DNA from: Sphingomonas sp. PAMC 26605 | GTDB lineage: Bacteria; Pseudomonadota; Alphaproteobacteria; Sphingomonadales; Sphingomonadaceae | Reading direction: 5' to 3' | Assembly (NCBI RefSeq): GCF_000241485.1 | Contig: NZ_JH584241.1 | Coordinates: 2,534,428 to 2,598,427 of the forward strand | DNA length: 64,000 bases | Shown: in pieces, positions 33,658 through 43,140 of the stretch | Numbering within the stretch: position 1 is the stretch's first letter | Layout of the letters: the number at the start of each line of letters is the position of its first letter | The notes under the pieces: generated by a model | The model's database searches: none | What the model was told of the DNA's origin: nothing | Seen by the model: only the letters and a program-made list of their open reading frames with translations | Program-made: the position numbers and the translations under genes

Positions 33658-34623
33658 GTGCCGCATTGCCCCCCGTCCGTCGCTGTCGCGCAAAGCAAGC
33701 CGAGGCTGCCCAGCCTTTGGTTGATGCTCCTGCTCGGCCTTGTTGCGGCGACGCCGGCAACCGCCGCGGTCCCCGCCGGGACGCCGATCGTCAACACCGC
33801 CGCGCTGACCTTCGATGCCAATGGCAGCGCGCAACGGGTCGCGTCCAATACCGTCACACTGCTTGCGGCCGAACGGCTCGACGTCACGATCCAGGCCGAG
33901 CGGCCGAGCGTCGCGGTCCAATCGGCGCAGCTCGCCGTGCCGTTTCTCGTCACCAATAGCGGCAACGGTGCGCAGACCTTCGCGCTCGCAATTACGAGCA
34001 CTCAGCAGGGGGTCGCCGTCGATCGCGTCGCGCTCGACCGCGATCGTGACGCGGCGTTCGACGCCAATGTCGATCCGATCGTGTCGCCGCTGACGCTGCA
34101 GCTCGCCGCGGGCGAGCAGGCGCGGATCTTCGTCCTGATCGACGGCGCGCTGGTCGCCGCCGCAGCAACGATCACCGCGACCGTTACCGCGCAGGCGGGG
34201 ACCGGCGCGGCCGGCACCGTCTTCGCCGGCGTCGGCGCGAACGGGAGCGACGCGGTCGTCGGGGCGACGGGCGGCCGCGCGAGCGCGATCAGCACGCTGT
34301 CGCGTGCGGCTGTGCAACCGGCGCTCGCCAAATCGCAGATGATCAAGGCGCCCGACGGCAGCAGCCGCGCGATGCGCGGCGCGATTATCACCTACACGCT
34401 CGTCGCCACGCTTCCCGGCCCGATGCGCGGAGTGACGATCGACGATCCGATCCCCGCGGGCACCGCCTATCTCGCCGACAGCCTCGCGCTCGACACGGTC
34501 GCGCTGAGCGATCGCGCCGATGCCGACCCCGGCACGGCGGATGCGGCCGCGATCCACGTCCGGCTCGGCGATCTCGCCACAGCGGGCAGCCATACCGTCC
34601 AGTTCAGTGTGAAAATCTTGTGA
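33658..34623 (+). CDS. Secreted DUF11-type protein, first gene of cluster
   Basis: A 321-residue exported protein. The signal peptide (LWLMLLLGLVAATPATA) is followed by an N-terminal beta domain with GTPIVNTAALTFDANGSAQ then RVASNTVTLLAAERLDVTI, shared with the proteins at 35149 and 36317. The C-terminal third is DUF11-like (RGAIITYTLVATLPG, VTIDDPIPAGTAYLADS) and ends directly after a predicted edge strand (VQFSVKIL). GTG 33658 is the only good start, with AGGTGAGA upstream. It is 11 nt from the next gene. Function is unknown; a cell-surface structural role is inferred from export and repeats. Confidence 0.75.
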   Translation: MPHCPPSVAVAQSKPRLPSLWLMLLLGLVAATPATAAVPAGTPIVNTAALTFDANGSAQRVASNTVTLLAAERLDVTIQAERPSVAVQSAQLAVPFLVTNSGNGAQTFALAITSTQQGVAVDRVALDRDRDAAFDANVDPIVSPLTLQLAAGEQARIFVLIDGALVAAAATITATVTAQAGTGAAGTVFAGVGANGSDAVVGATGGRASAISTLSRAAVQPALAKSQMIKAPDGSSRAMRGAIITYTLVATLPGPMRGVTIDDPIPAGTAYLADSLALDTVALSDRADADPGTADAAAIHVRLGDLATAGSHTVQFSVKIL

Positions 34624-34634
34624 GGAGACCTACC

Positions 34635-35108
34635 ATGTACCTGCGTTCCAAAGCGTTCCTGATGTTAGCCGGCCTGCTGGCGACCCCTGCTCTCGCGGCG
34701 GGGCCGCTCCAGGTCACCGCCAAGGTGCTGACCGAGCAGAAGACTCGCGCCGCCGATGGCAGCGTGCGTGTCGCGCTCGTGCCCGCGCGGAAGGTCGTGC
34801 CGGGGGACCGCGTGATCTTCGTGCTCGGCTATCGCAATACCGGCAGCCAGCCGATCGGCAACATCGTGCTCGACAATCCGGTGCCCGCGGCGATCGCCTA
34901 TCGCGGCCCGTCGCAGAGCTCGGCCGCGCCCGACGTGTCGGTCGATGGCAAGATCTATGGCCCGCTCGCGACGCTGCGCGTCCGTCTCGCCGACGGCGCA
35001 ACGCGCGCCGCCGCGCCCGACGACGTCACCAGCGTGCGGTGGCGCCTCGCCAACACCGTGCCGGCCGGAGCGCAAGGGCAGCTCTCCTTCCAGGCCGTTC
35101 TCAAATAA
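34635..35108 (+). CDS. Small secreted DUF11-type protein
   Basis: A 157-residue exported protein: signal peptide to ATPALAA, then one DUF11-like beta-sandwich (KVVPGDRVIFVLGYRNTGSQ, NIVLDNPVPAAIAYRGPS) ending after the strand QLSFQAVLK. GAGGAG precedes ATG 34635. It is coupled closely to the preceding gene. No cysteines, lipobox or sortase-like signal is present, so it is expected to be periplasmic or released. No known function. Confidence 0.75.
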   Translation: MYLRSKAFLMLAGLLATPALAAGPLQVTAKVLTEQKTRAADGSVRVALVPARKVVPGDRVIFVLGYRNTGSQPIGNIVLDNPVPAAIAYRGPSQSSAAPDVSVDGKIYGPLATLRVRLADGATRAAAPDDVTSVRWRLANTVPAGAQGQLSFQAVLK

Positions 35109-35148
35109 CCTTTTTTCTGAAGCGTAGATCTAACAGGGAGTGAAGATT

Positions 35149-36237
35149 GTGAAGCGTACCACCTACGGATTCCTCTTGGCCGGCACCGCGACGGTATTCG
35201 CCTCCGGTGCAGCGCATGCGCAGACCGCGGCGCAAAGCACCACGGCTGGGACGACGGTCAGCAACACCGCCTCGGTCACCTACAGCGTCAACGGCACGAC
35301 GCAGACGACCAATTCGACCACGGCGAGTTTCGTCGTCGATCGCAAGGTCAATTTCACCGTGATCCGCGATCAGACCGGGGCGACGCAGGTCAATCTCAGC
35401 CAGACCGGCGCCTATACCAGCTTCAAGGTCACCAACACGACCAACGGCACGCAGGATTTCCTGCTCACCGCCTATCAGACGGGGATCGTCGGCGGTCTGC
35501 TCACCGGGACCGACGATTTCGACCTGACCAACCTCAAAATCTATGTCGATTCGAACAAGAACGGCACCTACGACCCCGGCGTCGACACCGCGACGTTCAT
35601 CGACGAGCTCGCCCCCGATGCCTCGATCGAAGTGTTCATCGTCGGCGATATTCCTTCGACGGCGACGATCAATCAGGCCGACGTCGCGCTGCAGGTCATC
35701 GCCGCCGGAGGCGGGGCCACGGGTACGCAGGGAACCGCGCTGGTTCCGACCGACCTCAACCTCGGCAATGCCGACAATACCGTCGATGTAGTCTTCGCCG
35801 ATGGCGACAGCGACGGGCTCGGCGTCGACATCGCGCGCAACGGGCAGGGCTGGGCCTATGCGTCCTATGCGATCGGCACCCGCAACGTCGCGCTAAGCGT
35901 CAACAAAACCGCGCTGATCCTGTCCGACGGCGTCAACGCCGCCAACCCCAAAGCACTGCCCGGCGCGGTGGTGCAATATTGCATGCTCGCCAACAATGCG
36001 ACGCTCACCGCGGCGGCGAACGGGGTCGTCATCACCGATCCGATCCCCACCAACACCACCTATGTGCCGGGCTCGCTCGCGATCGGCCTGCCGGGCGGGA
36101 CCTGCACGCTGTTGCCGACGATCACCGCGCCCTTCACCGGCAGCTATGACACGCCGACCAATGCGATCATCGCCAATATCGGCACGGTGATCGGGGGCGG
36201 GACCGTCGCGGTCTCGTTCCGCGTGACGATCAACTAG
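35149..36237 (+). CDS. Secreted DUF11-type protein
   Basis: A 362-residue exported protein (signal peptide ending AAHAQ). The N-terminal module has TTVSNTASVTYSVNGTTQT and the run FKVTNTTNGTQDFLLTAYQT, parallel to the first cluster protein. A central part has a short SNKNGTYDPGVD segment resembling calcium-binding Asp/Asn loops of SdrD-like proteins. The C-terminus is DUF11-like (PGAVVQYCMLANN, VVITDPIPTNTTYVPGS) and ends with the strand VAVSFRVTIN. GTG 35149 is preferred over GTG 35140 because GGGAG overlaps the earlier codon. Structural or adhesive role inferred only. Confidence 0.75.
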   Translation: MKRTTYGFLLAGTATVFASGAAHAQTAAQSTTAGTTVSNTASVTYSVNGTTQTTNSTTASFVVDRKVNFTVIRDQTGATQVNLSQTGAYTSFKVTNTTNGTQDFLLTAYQTGIVGGLLTGTDDFDLTNLKIYVDSNKNGTYDPGVDTATFIDELAPDASIEVFIVGDIPSTATINQADVALQVIAAGGGATGTQGTALVPTDLNLGNADNTVDVVFADGDSDGLGVDIARNGQGWAYASYAIGTRNVALSVNKTALILSDGVNAANPKALPGAVVQYCMLANNATLTAAANGVVITDPIPTNTTYVPGSLAIGLPGGTCTLLPTITAPFTGSYDTPTNAIIANIGTVIGGGTVAVSFRVTIN

Positions 36238-36276
36238 GTCCGCCTCCACACCCGTTTGACCAAGGAGATCGTGCTT

Positions 36277-36302
36277 CGGCGCGCAGGGAATCCTGCGCGC
36301 CG
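36277..36302 (+). other. Perfect 11-bp hairpin before the giant cluster protein
   Basis: CGGCGCGCAGG and CCTGCGCGCCG pair perfectly around a GAAT loop, ending 14 nt before ATG 36317. No T-run follows. It may act as a partial terminator, mRNA stabiliser or translational control element between the third and fourth genes. Confidence 0.6.
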
Positions 36303-36316
36303 GGGACACCCGGCCT

Positions 36317-39300
36317 ATGCCCCATCCGCGCGTCCTTTCCGCCTTCGCCGCTTTGCTCGGGCTGGCGTCCGTCGCCCCCGCGACGGCGCAGGACGTCGCG
36401 CGCATCTCGAATATCGCGACGCTCGGCTTCGATGCGCCGAACGGCCGACAAAGCGTGGCGTCAAACGCCGTCGCCATCGATGTCGATCGTGCGAAGCGTC
36501 CCACGTCGCTCAGTTTCCGTCTGCTTCCGGTCGGTTATCAGCTCACCGGCCTGTCGTGCCAGACGACGCCGACGCTCCAATTCACCCCCGCGCCGATCGA
36601 CGTCGCGACGCTCGCCGCGGCGCCGCCGCTCAAGGCGCTCGACACCGACATCCCGTTGATCCTGGTGCTCGACAATCCCGGCGGCAATCGCGATCCGCTC
36701 AAGCGCGAGCAGGCGAGCATCACCGTCTCGACCGAAAGCTATGCCGGTCGCCTGACGCTGCTCGAGACCGGCCCCGATACCGGCGTCTTCGCCGGCGGGG
36801 TACCCGAGGCGGGAAGCGATCCCGCCACCGCAGCCTGCGATCCGACCCGCGTGCGCGGCGAGCATCTGACGCTGAGCTTCGCCGAGGACGACTATAGCTA
36901 TGGCTCGACCAAGTCGGTGCTGGTCGATCCGGCGGGCTATGTCTTCGATTCGGCGAGCGGGGCGCTGGTCGATGGCGTTCGCATCACCTTGATCGACGCG
37001 AACGACCAGCCCGCCACCGTGTTCGGCGACGACGGCATCAGCCGCTATCCGTCGAGCGTCGTCAGCGGCGCCTCGGCGACCGATGCGAGCGGGCGGACCT
37101 ACGCCTTCCCGCAGGGCAATTACCGCTTCCCCTATGTCGCGCTCGGGACCTATCACCTCAAGATCGAGCCGCCGACGCCCTATGTCGCGCCCTCGACCAA
37201 GACTCCGAGCGAGCTCGCCGCAATCAAGGACCCGCAAGGCGCGAGTTTCCTGATCAACGACGGGTCGTTCGGCCGGACCTTCGCGCTGACGACGCCCGAT
37301 CCTTTCTATGTCGACGTGCCCGTCGACCGCGTCGGCGACACCAGTCTCTTGCTGACCAAGGTCGCCTCGGTGCGCGAGGCGTCGCCTGGGGACTTCGTGC
37401 AATATCGCGTCACGCTCGCCAATCGGGGGCGCGATGCGGCGCTGCGGGTGCATCTGACCGACATCCTGCCGCCCGGGTTGCGCTATGAACGCGGCTCGGC
37501 GCGTGGGTCTGACGAACCGGCCGTGTCGAGCGACGGGCGGCGGCTCGATTTCACCGTTCCCGCGGTTGCTGGCGGGGCGACGCTCGACGTGCGCTATGTC
37601 GTCACGATCGCGCCTGGCGCGCCGGCGGGTGAGGCGGTCAATCGCGTGCTCGCCTCGGGCAATGCCGGCGCGACGAGCAACGAGGCGGCGGCGGCGGTGC
37701 GGATCACGCCATTGCTCTTCACCGACGGCTTCACGCTGATCGGCCGCGTCACCGAGGGCGGCTGCGGCGATCCCGATCGCGGGCTCAAGGGCATCCCCGG
37801 GATCCGTCTGCTGCTCGAGGACGGCACCTATGTCGCGACCGATCGCGACGGCTATTATCACGTCGAGGGCATCCGCCCCGGCCGCCACGTCGTCCAGCTC
37901 GACACCAACAGCATCCCGGGGTCCTATCAACCGGTCGCGTGTGACAGCGACACCCGTACCGCGGGCAGCGCGATCTCGCGCTTCGTCGAGGCCGAGGGCG
38001 GTCTCCTCAAGCGCGTCGATTTCCAGCTGCGCCCGACCGGCGTGAAGGCCGCCGCGGCCGAAGCGCTCCCGATCAGCGTTGCAAGCAGCGCCTATGCGGC
38101 GGGCGACCGTGATTGGTTCGCAGGCCAGCAGCCGGGCGTGGCCTTGCTGTTCCCGACCCCCGACTACAACCCGCGTGCGCCGGTGACGCGCGTCGTCGTC
38201 AAGCATCTGCCTGGACAGCGCGTCGCGCTCTCGGTCAATGGCGCGCTGGTCGATCCGCTGCTGTTCGACACGACCGACGTCAATCCGGAGAAGACGATCG
38301 CACTCGCACGCTGGTCGGGGATCGCGCTGAAGGACGGCGACAATAGCATCGAGGCGCGCGTTCTCGCGGCGGATGGCGGCGTCGTCGCGACGTTGACGCG
38401 GTCGGTGCGGTCCGCGAGCCTCGCCGATCGCGCGGTGGTCGTTCCGGCCGCCAGCCGGCTCGTGGCCGATGGCATGACGCGCCCGCTGATCGCGGTGCGT
38501 GTCACCGACCGGACCGGGCATCCGGTGCGCGACGGCACGCTCGTTCCGTTCAAGGTCGACCAGCCCTATACCGCCGCGATCGAGGTCGAGCTCGACCAGG
38601 CGCGGCAGCTCGCCGGCAAGGGGCGCGCGCAGACCACTGCGCGTGTCACTGGCGACGACGGTCTCGCCTTCATCGCGCTCCAGCCGACCACCCACGCCGG
38701 CGCGGTCCACGCCGTGATCAGCCTGACGCAGGAAAAGACGGTGCGGACGAGCGACGTGCGCGCCTGGCTCGCCGCCTCGACGCGCGACTGGGTGGTGGTC
38801 GGCTTCGGCGCGGGGACGATCGGCTATGACACGCTCGCGACGCGGACCCGGTCGCTGCCGCCGGGGATGCGCGGCGGCATGGTCAGCGACGGGCAGCTCG
38901 CTTTCTACGCCAAGGGGCGGATCAAGGGTTCGTGGCTGATGACGCTCGCCTATGACAGCGACCGCAAGATCGACCGTAGCCGCGGGCTGCTCGGCCAGAT
39001 CGACCCCGATCGCTATTACACCGTCTATGGCGACGGTAGCGCGCAGGGCTATGACGCGGCGACGCAGCGCAAGCTCTATCTGCGGCTCGAGCGGCGCAAC
39101 CTCTACGCGCTGCTCGGCGATTTCGAGACCGGGCTGACCGACACGCAGCTGACGCGCTACAGCCGCACGCTCAACGGCGTGAAGGCCGAATATCAGGGCA
39201 ATCGGCTGATGTTCAGCGCCTTTGCCGCCAATACCGACCAGCTCCATGGCCGCGACGAGATTCAGGGCAATGGCCTGTCGGGGCCGTATCGCCTGTCGGG

Positions 39301-41299
39301 GCGCAACATCGTGCCCAATAGCGACCAGTTGCGGCTCGAAGTGCGTGACCGCATTCGCCCCGACCGCGTCCTGACCAGCACGCAGATGACGCGGCACATC
39401 GATTACGATATCGATCCCGCCGCCGGCACGATCCGCTTCCGCGAGCCGATCCTCGGGCGCGATGCGGCGCTCAACCCGGTCTTCATCGTCGTCGATTACG
39501 AGACCGAAAGCACGCTGCGCAAGCTCGCCGCGGGCGGGCGGGCGACGACGCGGCTGGCGGGGGGCAGGGTCCAGCTCGGCGCGAGCGTGCTGCGCGATGC
39601 GACGGTCGGGAACGGCACTGTCGTCGGGATCGACCTCAAAGCGAAACCCACCGTCGACAGCGAAATTCGCGCCGAATATGCCGCTGGCGGGGCAAGCGGG
39701 ATCGGAGCGGGCCGCGCCTGGCTGGGCGAAGCCGAGCTGCATCGCGGCGGGGTCGACGTGCTGGTCTATGGCCGCAGCCAGGACCAGGCGTTCGGGCTTG
39801 GCCAGCAGAACGTCGTGGAGGCGGGAACGCGCAAGTTCGGGATCGATGGACGCGTCGCGCTCGGCAGCAAGCTTTCGATGACGCTGACAGCGTGGAACGC
39901 CGTCCAGCTCGATGGCCCCGGCGCGCGCAATGCCGCCGAGGCGCGGCTCGAATATCGCCGCGCGACCGGCACGCTGTTCGTCGGCGGCACCTTTGCCGAC
40001 GATACCGGCATCGACGGGCAGGCGCGGCATTCGCGGCTGCTGACGCTGGGGGGCACGCAGGCGTTGTTCGGCGGCAAGCTCGAGCTCGGCGCGCAGGCGC
40101 AGGTCGCGCCCGGCGGCGAGCGCGCGAGCGTCGATTTCCCACTCCGCCAACAACTCACCGCGGCGTGGCGCGTGCGCGACGGCATCCGCCTGCTCGGCGG
40201 CTATGAATATGCGCAGGGCAAGGATTTCACGGTGGGCACCGCGCGCGTCGGGTTCGACGTCGCGCCGTGGACCGGGGCGAAGCTGATGTCGACGCTCAAC
40301 CAGCAGGCGATCGGCGAGAACGGGCAGCGCACCTACGCGCAATACGGCCTCGCCCAGTCGCTGCCGATCGGCAAGCGCTGGACGATCGATTTCACGCTCG
40401 ATGCGAGCAGCACGGTGCGCGGCAAGGTGCCGACCGGCGCGTTCATCGACGCTTTCGCCAGCACCGCCAACGGCGCGACCGCGGGCACCTATCAGAACGA
40501 CGGCGACTATGTCGCGGCGACGGTCGGCGCCGGGTATCGCGCCGAATTGTGGTCGCTCCACGGTCGGCTCGAACATCGCCGCTCGGACCGCGACGTGCGC
40601 TGGACGATCACGAGCGATTTCCTGCGGACCCTCGGGCAGGGGCAGACGCTCGCGGCGGGAATCCACTATGCCGCGCTGACCGACCGGCTGGGCGCGTCGG
40701 CCGCCTCGCTCACCGCCGACCTCGCACTCGCGCTGCGACCGCAGGACAGCCGCTGGTCGGTGCTCGAGCGGCTCCAGTTTCGCCAGGAACATGCCGATGC
40801 GGGGATCGACAGCAGCAATGTGCTCGCCGTCTCGTCCTATGGCGGCGGCTTTCAGGCGACGCTCCGCGTGATCAACAACCTCGCGCTGAATTATCGCACG
40901 GGCAATGAGGGGCGCGGGCATGGGCTCGAGGCAACGGTCTATTACGGGTCGAAATGGGTCCGCGGCAGTTTCGGCGCCGACGATTACACCGGCTATGTCG
41001 ATGCGATCGGCGTCGATGTGCGCAAGGATGTCGGGCGTCGCTTCGATATCGGGGTGCAGGCATCGGCGCAGCATGCCTGGGAGCGGGGGGTGGTGTCGTA
41101 CAGTTATGGCCCGACGATCGGCGTTTCTCCGGCCGCCAACGTGTGGATCACCGCGGGCTATAACGTCGCGGGCTATCGCGACCGCGATTTCGAGGATGAT
41201 CGCTATTCGCGCGCGGGGGGCTATGTGACGGCGCGGCTCAAGTTCGACCAGGGCTCGCTCGGGCGCGCGGGTCGTGCGTTGTTCGGGGTGGGCCGGTGA
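36317..41299 (+). CDS. Giant DUF11 / Cna-B-like / predicted beta-barrel outer-membrane protein
   Basis: A 1660-residue exported protein (signal peptide ending APATAQ). Residues about 26-60 repeat the SNIATLGFDAPNGRQSVASN module of its neighbours. A DUF11 domain lies near 340-465 (SPGDFVQYRVTLANRG, DILPPGLRYERGS), then a Cna-B/carboxypeptidase-regulatory-like domain at about 471-560 (GIPGIRLLLEDGTYVATDRD, GYYHVEGIRPGRHVVQLD). From about 825 to the end the sequence is rich in alternating aromatic strands (YYTVYGDGSAQGYDA, IDYDIDPAAGTIRFREPI), as in a large beta-barrel, though it lacks a C-terminal Phe. GGGGA lies 10 nt before the ATG. I infer an outer-membrane anchor or export channel for the small proteins. 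A surface adhesin is the alternative. Confidence 0.75.
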   Translation: MPHPRVLSAFAALLGLASVAPATAQDVARISNIATLGFDAPNGRQSVASNAVAIDVDRAKRPTSLSFRLLPVGYQLTGLSCQTTPTLQFTPAPIDVATLAAAPPLKALDTDIPLILVLDNPGGNRDPLKREQASITVSTESYAGRLTLLETGPDTGVFAGGVPEAGSDPATAACDPTRVRGEHLTLSFAEDDYSYGSTKSVLVDPAGYVFDSASGALVDGVRITLIDANDQPATVFGDDGISRYPSSVVSGASATDASGRTYAFPQGNYRFPYVALGTYHLKIEPPTPYVAPSTKTPSELAAIKDPQGASFLINDGSFGRTFALTTPDPFYVDVPVDRVGDTSLLLTKVASVREASPGDFVQYRVTLANRGRDAALRVHLTDILPPGLRYERGSARGSDEPAVSSDGRRLDFTVPAVAGGATLDVRYVVTIAPGAPAGEAVNRVLASGNAGATSNEAAAAVRITPLLFTDGFTLIGRVTEGGCGDPDRGLKGIPGIRLLLEDGTYVATDRDGYYHVEGIRPGRHVVQLDTNSIPGSYQPVACDSDTRTAGSAISRFVEAEGGLLKRVDFQLRPTGVKAAAAEALPISVASSAYAAGDRDWFAGQQPGVALLFPTPDYNPRAPVTRVVVKHLPGQRVALSVNGALVDPLLFDTTDVNPEKTIALARWSGIALKDGDNSIEARVLAADGGVVATLTRSVRSASLADRAVVVPAASRLVADGMTRPLIAVRVTDRTGHPVRDGTLVPFKVDQPYTAAIEVELDQARQLAGKGRAQTTARVTGDDGLAFIALQPTTHAGAVHAVISLTQEKTVRTSDVRAWLAASTRDWVVVGFGAGTIGYDTLATRTRSLPPGMRGGMVSDGQLAFYAKGRIKGSWLMTLAYDSDRKIDRSRGLLGQIDPDRYYTVYGDGSAQGYDAATQRKLYLRLERRNLYALLGDFETGLTDTQLTRYSRTLNGVKAEYQGNRLMFSAFAANTDQLHGRDEIQGNGLSGPYRLSGRNIVPNSDQLRLEVRDRIRPDRVLTSTQMTRHIDYDIDPAAGTIRFREPILGRDAALNPVFIVVDYETESTLRKLAAGGRATTRLAGGRVQLGASVLRDATVGNGTVVGIDLKAKPTVDSEIRAEYAAGGASGIGAGRAWLGEAELHRGGVDVLVYGRSQDQAFGLGQQNVVEAGTRKFGIDGRVALGSKLSMTLTAWNAVQLDGPGARNAAEARLEYRRATGTLFVGGTFADDTGIDGQARHSRLLTLGGTQALFGGKLELGAQAQVAPGGERASVDFPLRQQLTAAWRVRDGIRLLGGYEYAQGKDFTVGTARVGFDVAPWTGAKLMSTLNQQAIGENGQRTYAQYGLAQSLPIGKRWTIDFTLDASSTVRGKVPTGAFIDAFASTANGATAGTYQNDGDYVAATVGAGYRAELWSLHGRLEHRRSDRDVRWTITSDFLRTLGQGQTLAAGIHYAALTDRLGASAASLTADLALALRPQDSRWSVLERLQFRQEHADAGIDSSNVLAVSSYGGGFQATLRVINNLALNYRTGNEGRGHGLEATVYYGSKWVRGSFGADDYTGYVDAIGVDVRKDVGRRFDIGVQASAQHAWERGVVSYSYGPTIGVSPAANVWITAGYNVAGYRDRDFEDDRYSRAGGYVTARLKFDQGSLGRAGRALFGVGR

Positions 41300-41826
41300 T
41301 GCGCGCGTCGCTTGCCCGCATCGTCCTGATCGCCGTGTGTGCGCTGCCGTGGCCGGGCAGCGCGTCCGGCGCGGACCTTACCGCCACAAAGACCGCCACC
41401 GTGCTGTCCGATCCGCTCGGCAACGCGGCGCCCAAATCGCTTCCCGGCGCGGTGGTCGAATATAAGGTGCTGTTCACCAACCCGGTCGGCAATACCACCA
41501 ATACGGTCAACGCGCTCCAGATCGACGACGTGCTGCCGACGAGCGTCGTGCTCCGCGTCGCCGATCTCACCGGCGGCGCTGGGCCGATCGAGTTCGCCGA
41601 TGGCGGGCTGGTCGGCTTGCTCGGCAGCGGATTGACCTGCCCGTACGTCTCGCTCGCCAGCACGACCGATTGTTTCGATTTCTACGACGGCAGCAGCTGG
41701 GCCTATGTCCCGACGCCCGACGCCAACGGCTACGACGCGCGGGTCCGCGCGATCCGGATCAAGCCGCGCTCGAGCTTCAAAGTGCTCGGCAGCTTCCAGA
41801 TCCGCTATCGCGTGAGGATCCGCTGA
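41299..41826 (+). CDS. Small secreted DUF11-type protein, last gene of cluster
   Basis: A 175-residue exported protein: signal peptide to SGADL, then one DUF11-like domain (LPGAVVEYKVLFTNPVGNTT, ALQIDDVLPTSVVLRV) with two cysteines (LTCPY, TDCFDFYD) that could form a disulfide, ending after the strand QIRYRVRIR. The ATG overlaps the stop of the giant protein (TGATG); GTG 41296 is an alternative start. A strong terminator follows, marking the end of the operon. Confidence 0.75.
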   Translation: MRASLARIVLIAVCALPWPGSASGADLTATKTATVLSDPLGNAAPKSLPGAVVEYKVLFTNPVGNTTNTVNALQIDDVLPTSVVLRVADLTGGAGPIEFADGGLVGLLGSGLTCPYVSLASTTDCFDFYDGSSWAYVPTPDANGYDARVRAIRIKPRSSFKVLGSFQIRYRVRIR

Positions 41827-41835
41827 GCATTTGCA

Positions 41836-41870
41836 AGATCCGCCGGGCGAGGTAGCGGATCTGTGCTTTT
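41836..41870 (+). terminator. Rho-independent terminator of the DUF11 cluster
   Basis: AGATCCGC and GCGGATCT form an 8-bp stem with an 11-nt loop, followed by GTGCTTTT. It lies 10 nt after the last stop codon of the cluster. Confidence 0.8.
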
Positions 41871-41877
41871 GGACTAA

Positions 41878-43140
41878 TCATTTGCCAGCGATCGGACTGG
41901 GCGCTCCGGGGGTACGGGCGGCATAGAAGGCGGCGACTGCGTCGATGTCGCCGTCCTTCAGCCGATGCGCGATCGCGATCATCGGATTGCCGCCGGCCTT
42001 CTCGGGAACCGTGCGGAACTGGCGCAGCCGGTCGGCGAGATACAGCCGGTGCTGCCCGTCGATCGCCGGAAAGGCCTTCGCCGCCGCCTTGGTGATGTCG
42101 TGACAGTCGGCACAGCCGCCGAGCCCGCGCGCCGGGATGCCGACAGTCGCGATCCGCCGGCCGCGCGCGAGCACATCCGCGCTCGCCGCCGCGCTGTCCG
42201 AGCGGTGCTGCGGCTGCGCGCCGTAATAGCCGGCGAGTTGCGCGATCTGGCGGTCGTCGAGCTGCGTCGCGACCGGCTGCATGAAGCCGCTGTGGCGCTT
42301 GCCGCTGGCATAGTCGGTCAAAGCCTTGCGGATATAGTCGGGCTTGAGGATCGCGATATTGGGGATCGCGCCGCCGTCGCGCCCGCTGCCCGCATCGGTA
42401 TGGCAGCGGGAACAGGTCTTCGTCACCGCGCCGTCGATCGAGAAGGTGTCGAACCCGATCGCGGGATGGGTATAGCTGCTCTCGAGCGGCCATTCGTCGG
42501 AATGCGCGAAGCTGTAGGGCCGTCTGGCGAAGCCGTCGCCGAGCGGAACGACCGCGGTCGAGTCGGGCGTCTTGAGCGCGTCGCCATAGGCAAGTGCGCG
42601 ATATTGCGCGGTGGTCAGCTTGGGCAGCGCTTGCAGGAACGCCACGATCGACCAGATTTCGTCATCGCGGTCCTGCGCCGGATAGGCGGGCATGCCGCTA
42701 TATTTGACGCCGTGCTTGACGATGTAGAACAGTTCCGACGCCCGGAACGTCCCGGCCTCGCGCACCAGATATTGCGGTCGCGGGCGCATCGACAGCACGA
42801 TCGGGTTCTGCCCGAGCCCCGGTCCGCCATGGCAATGCGCGCAGGCGGTGCCGTAATAGCCGGCGCCCTTGGCGATCAGCGCGATGTTGGCCAGATCGGA
42901 CGGCGAAGTGATGTCGGCCGCGTGGTGCGCGGTCGAGCGCTGAAAGGCGTAGTGGAGGAGGCGTGCCCAGCCTTCCGGATGCGGGGTGGAGGCGGCGAGA
43001 TTCGCGACGCCGCTCACCAGGATACCCATCGCAAACAGGCCGGCAGCAGCGCCGGCAAGAAGGAAGGGTCCCACCCATTGCGTCCAGCGCGCCGGAAACA
43101 GCGTTCTGATCCAACGCAACGAAAGCACCGATCTCGCCAT
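41878..43140 (-). CDS. Membrane-anchored tri-heme cytochrome c
   Basis: A 420-residue protein with an N-terminal membrane anchor (about 22-48) and three CxxCH heme sites at residues 100 (CAHCH), 243 (CSRCH) and 343 (CADCH), one per domain. Met residues such as YSGMPAYP and KAGGNPMIAIAHR are candidate sixth ligands. The layout resembles cytochrome subunits of membrane-bound alcohol or sugar dehydrogenases, but no dehydrogenase gene lies next to it. It should pass electrons from a periplasmic oxidase or dehydrogenase to the respiratory chain. AGAGGTG precedes the ATG. Confidence 0.88.
   Translation of the reverse strand: MARSVLSLRWIRTLFPARWTQWVGPFLLAGAAAGLFAMGILVSGVANLAASTPHPEGWARLLHYAFQRSTAHHAADITSPSDLANIALIAKGAGYYGTACAHCHGGPGLGQNPIVLSMRPRPQYLVREAGTFRASELFYIVKHGVKYSGMPAYPAQDRDDEIWSIVAFLQALPKLTTAQYRALAYGDALKTPDSTAVVPLGDGFARRPYSFAHSDEWPLESSYTHPAIGFDTFSIDGAVTKTCSRCHTDAGSGRDGGAIPNIAILKPDYIRKALTDYASGKRHSGFMQPVATQLDDRQIAQLAGYYGAQPQHRSDSAAASADVLARGRRIATVGIPARGLGGCADCHDITKAAAKAFPAIDGQHRLYLADRLRQFRTVPEKAGGNPMIAIAHRLKDGDIDAVAAFYAARTPGAPSPIAGK

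Noticed and set aside
36271..36897. GTG at 36271 with a good AGGAG at 36263
   Set aside because: The frame gives an Arg-rich translation and overlaps the real gene in another frame.
36461..41074. 1537-codon open frame antisense to the giant DUF11 gene
   Set aside because: Low-complexity Arg/Ala/Asp-rich translation typical of GC-rich antisense frames; the plus-strand gene has a signal peptide and domains.
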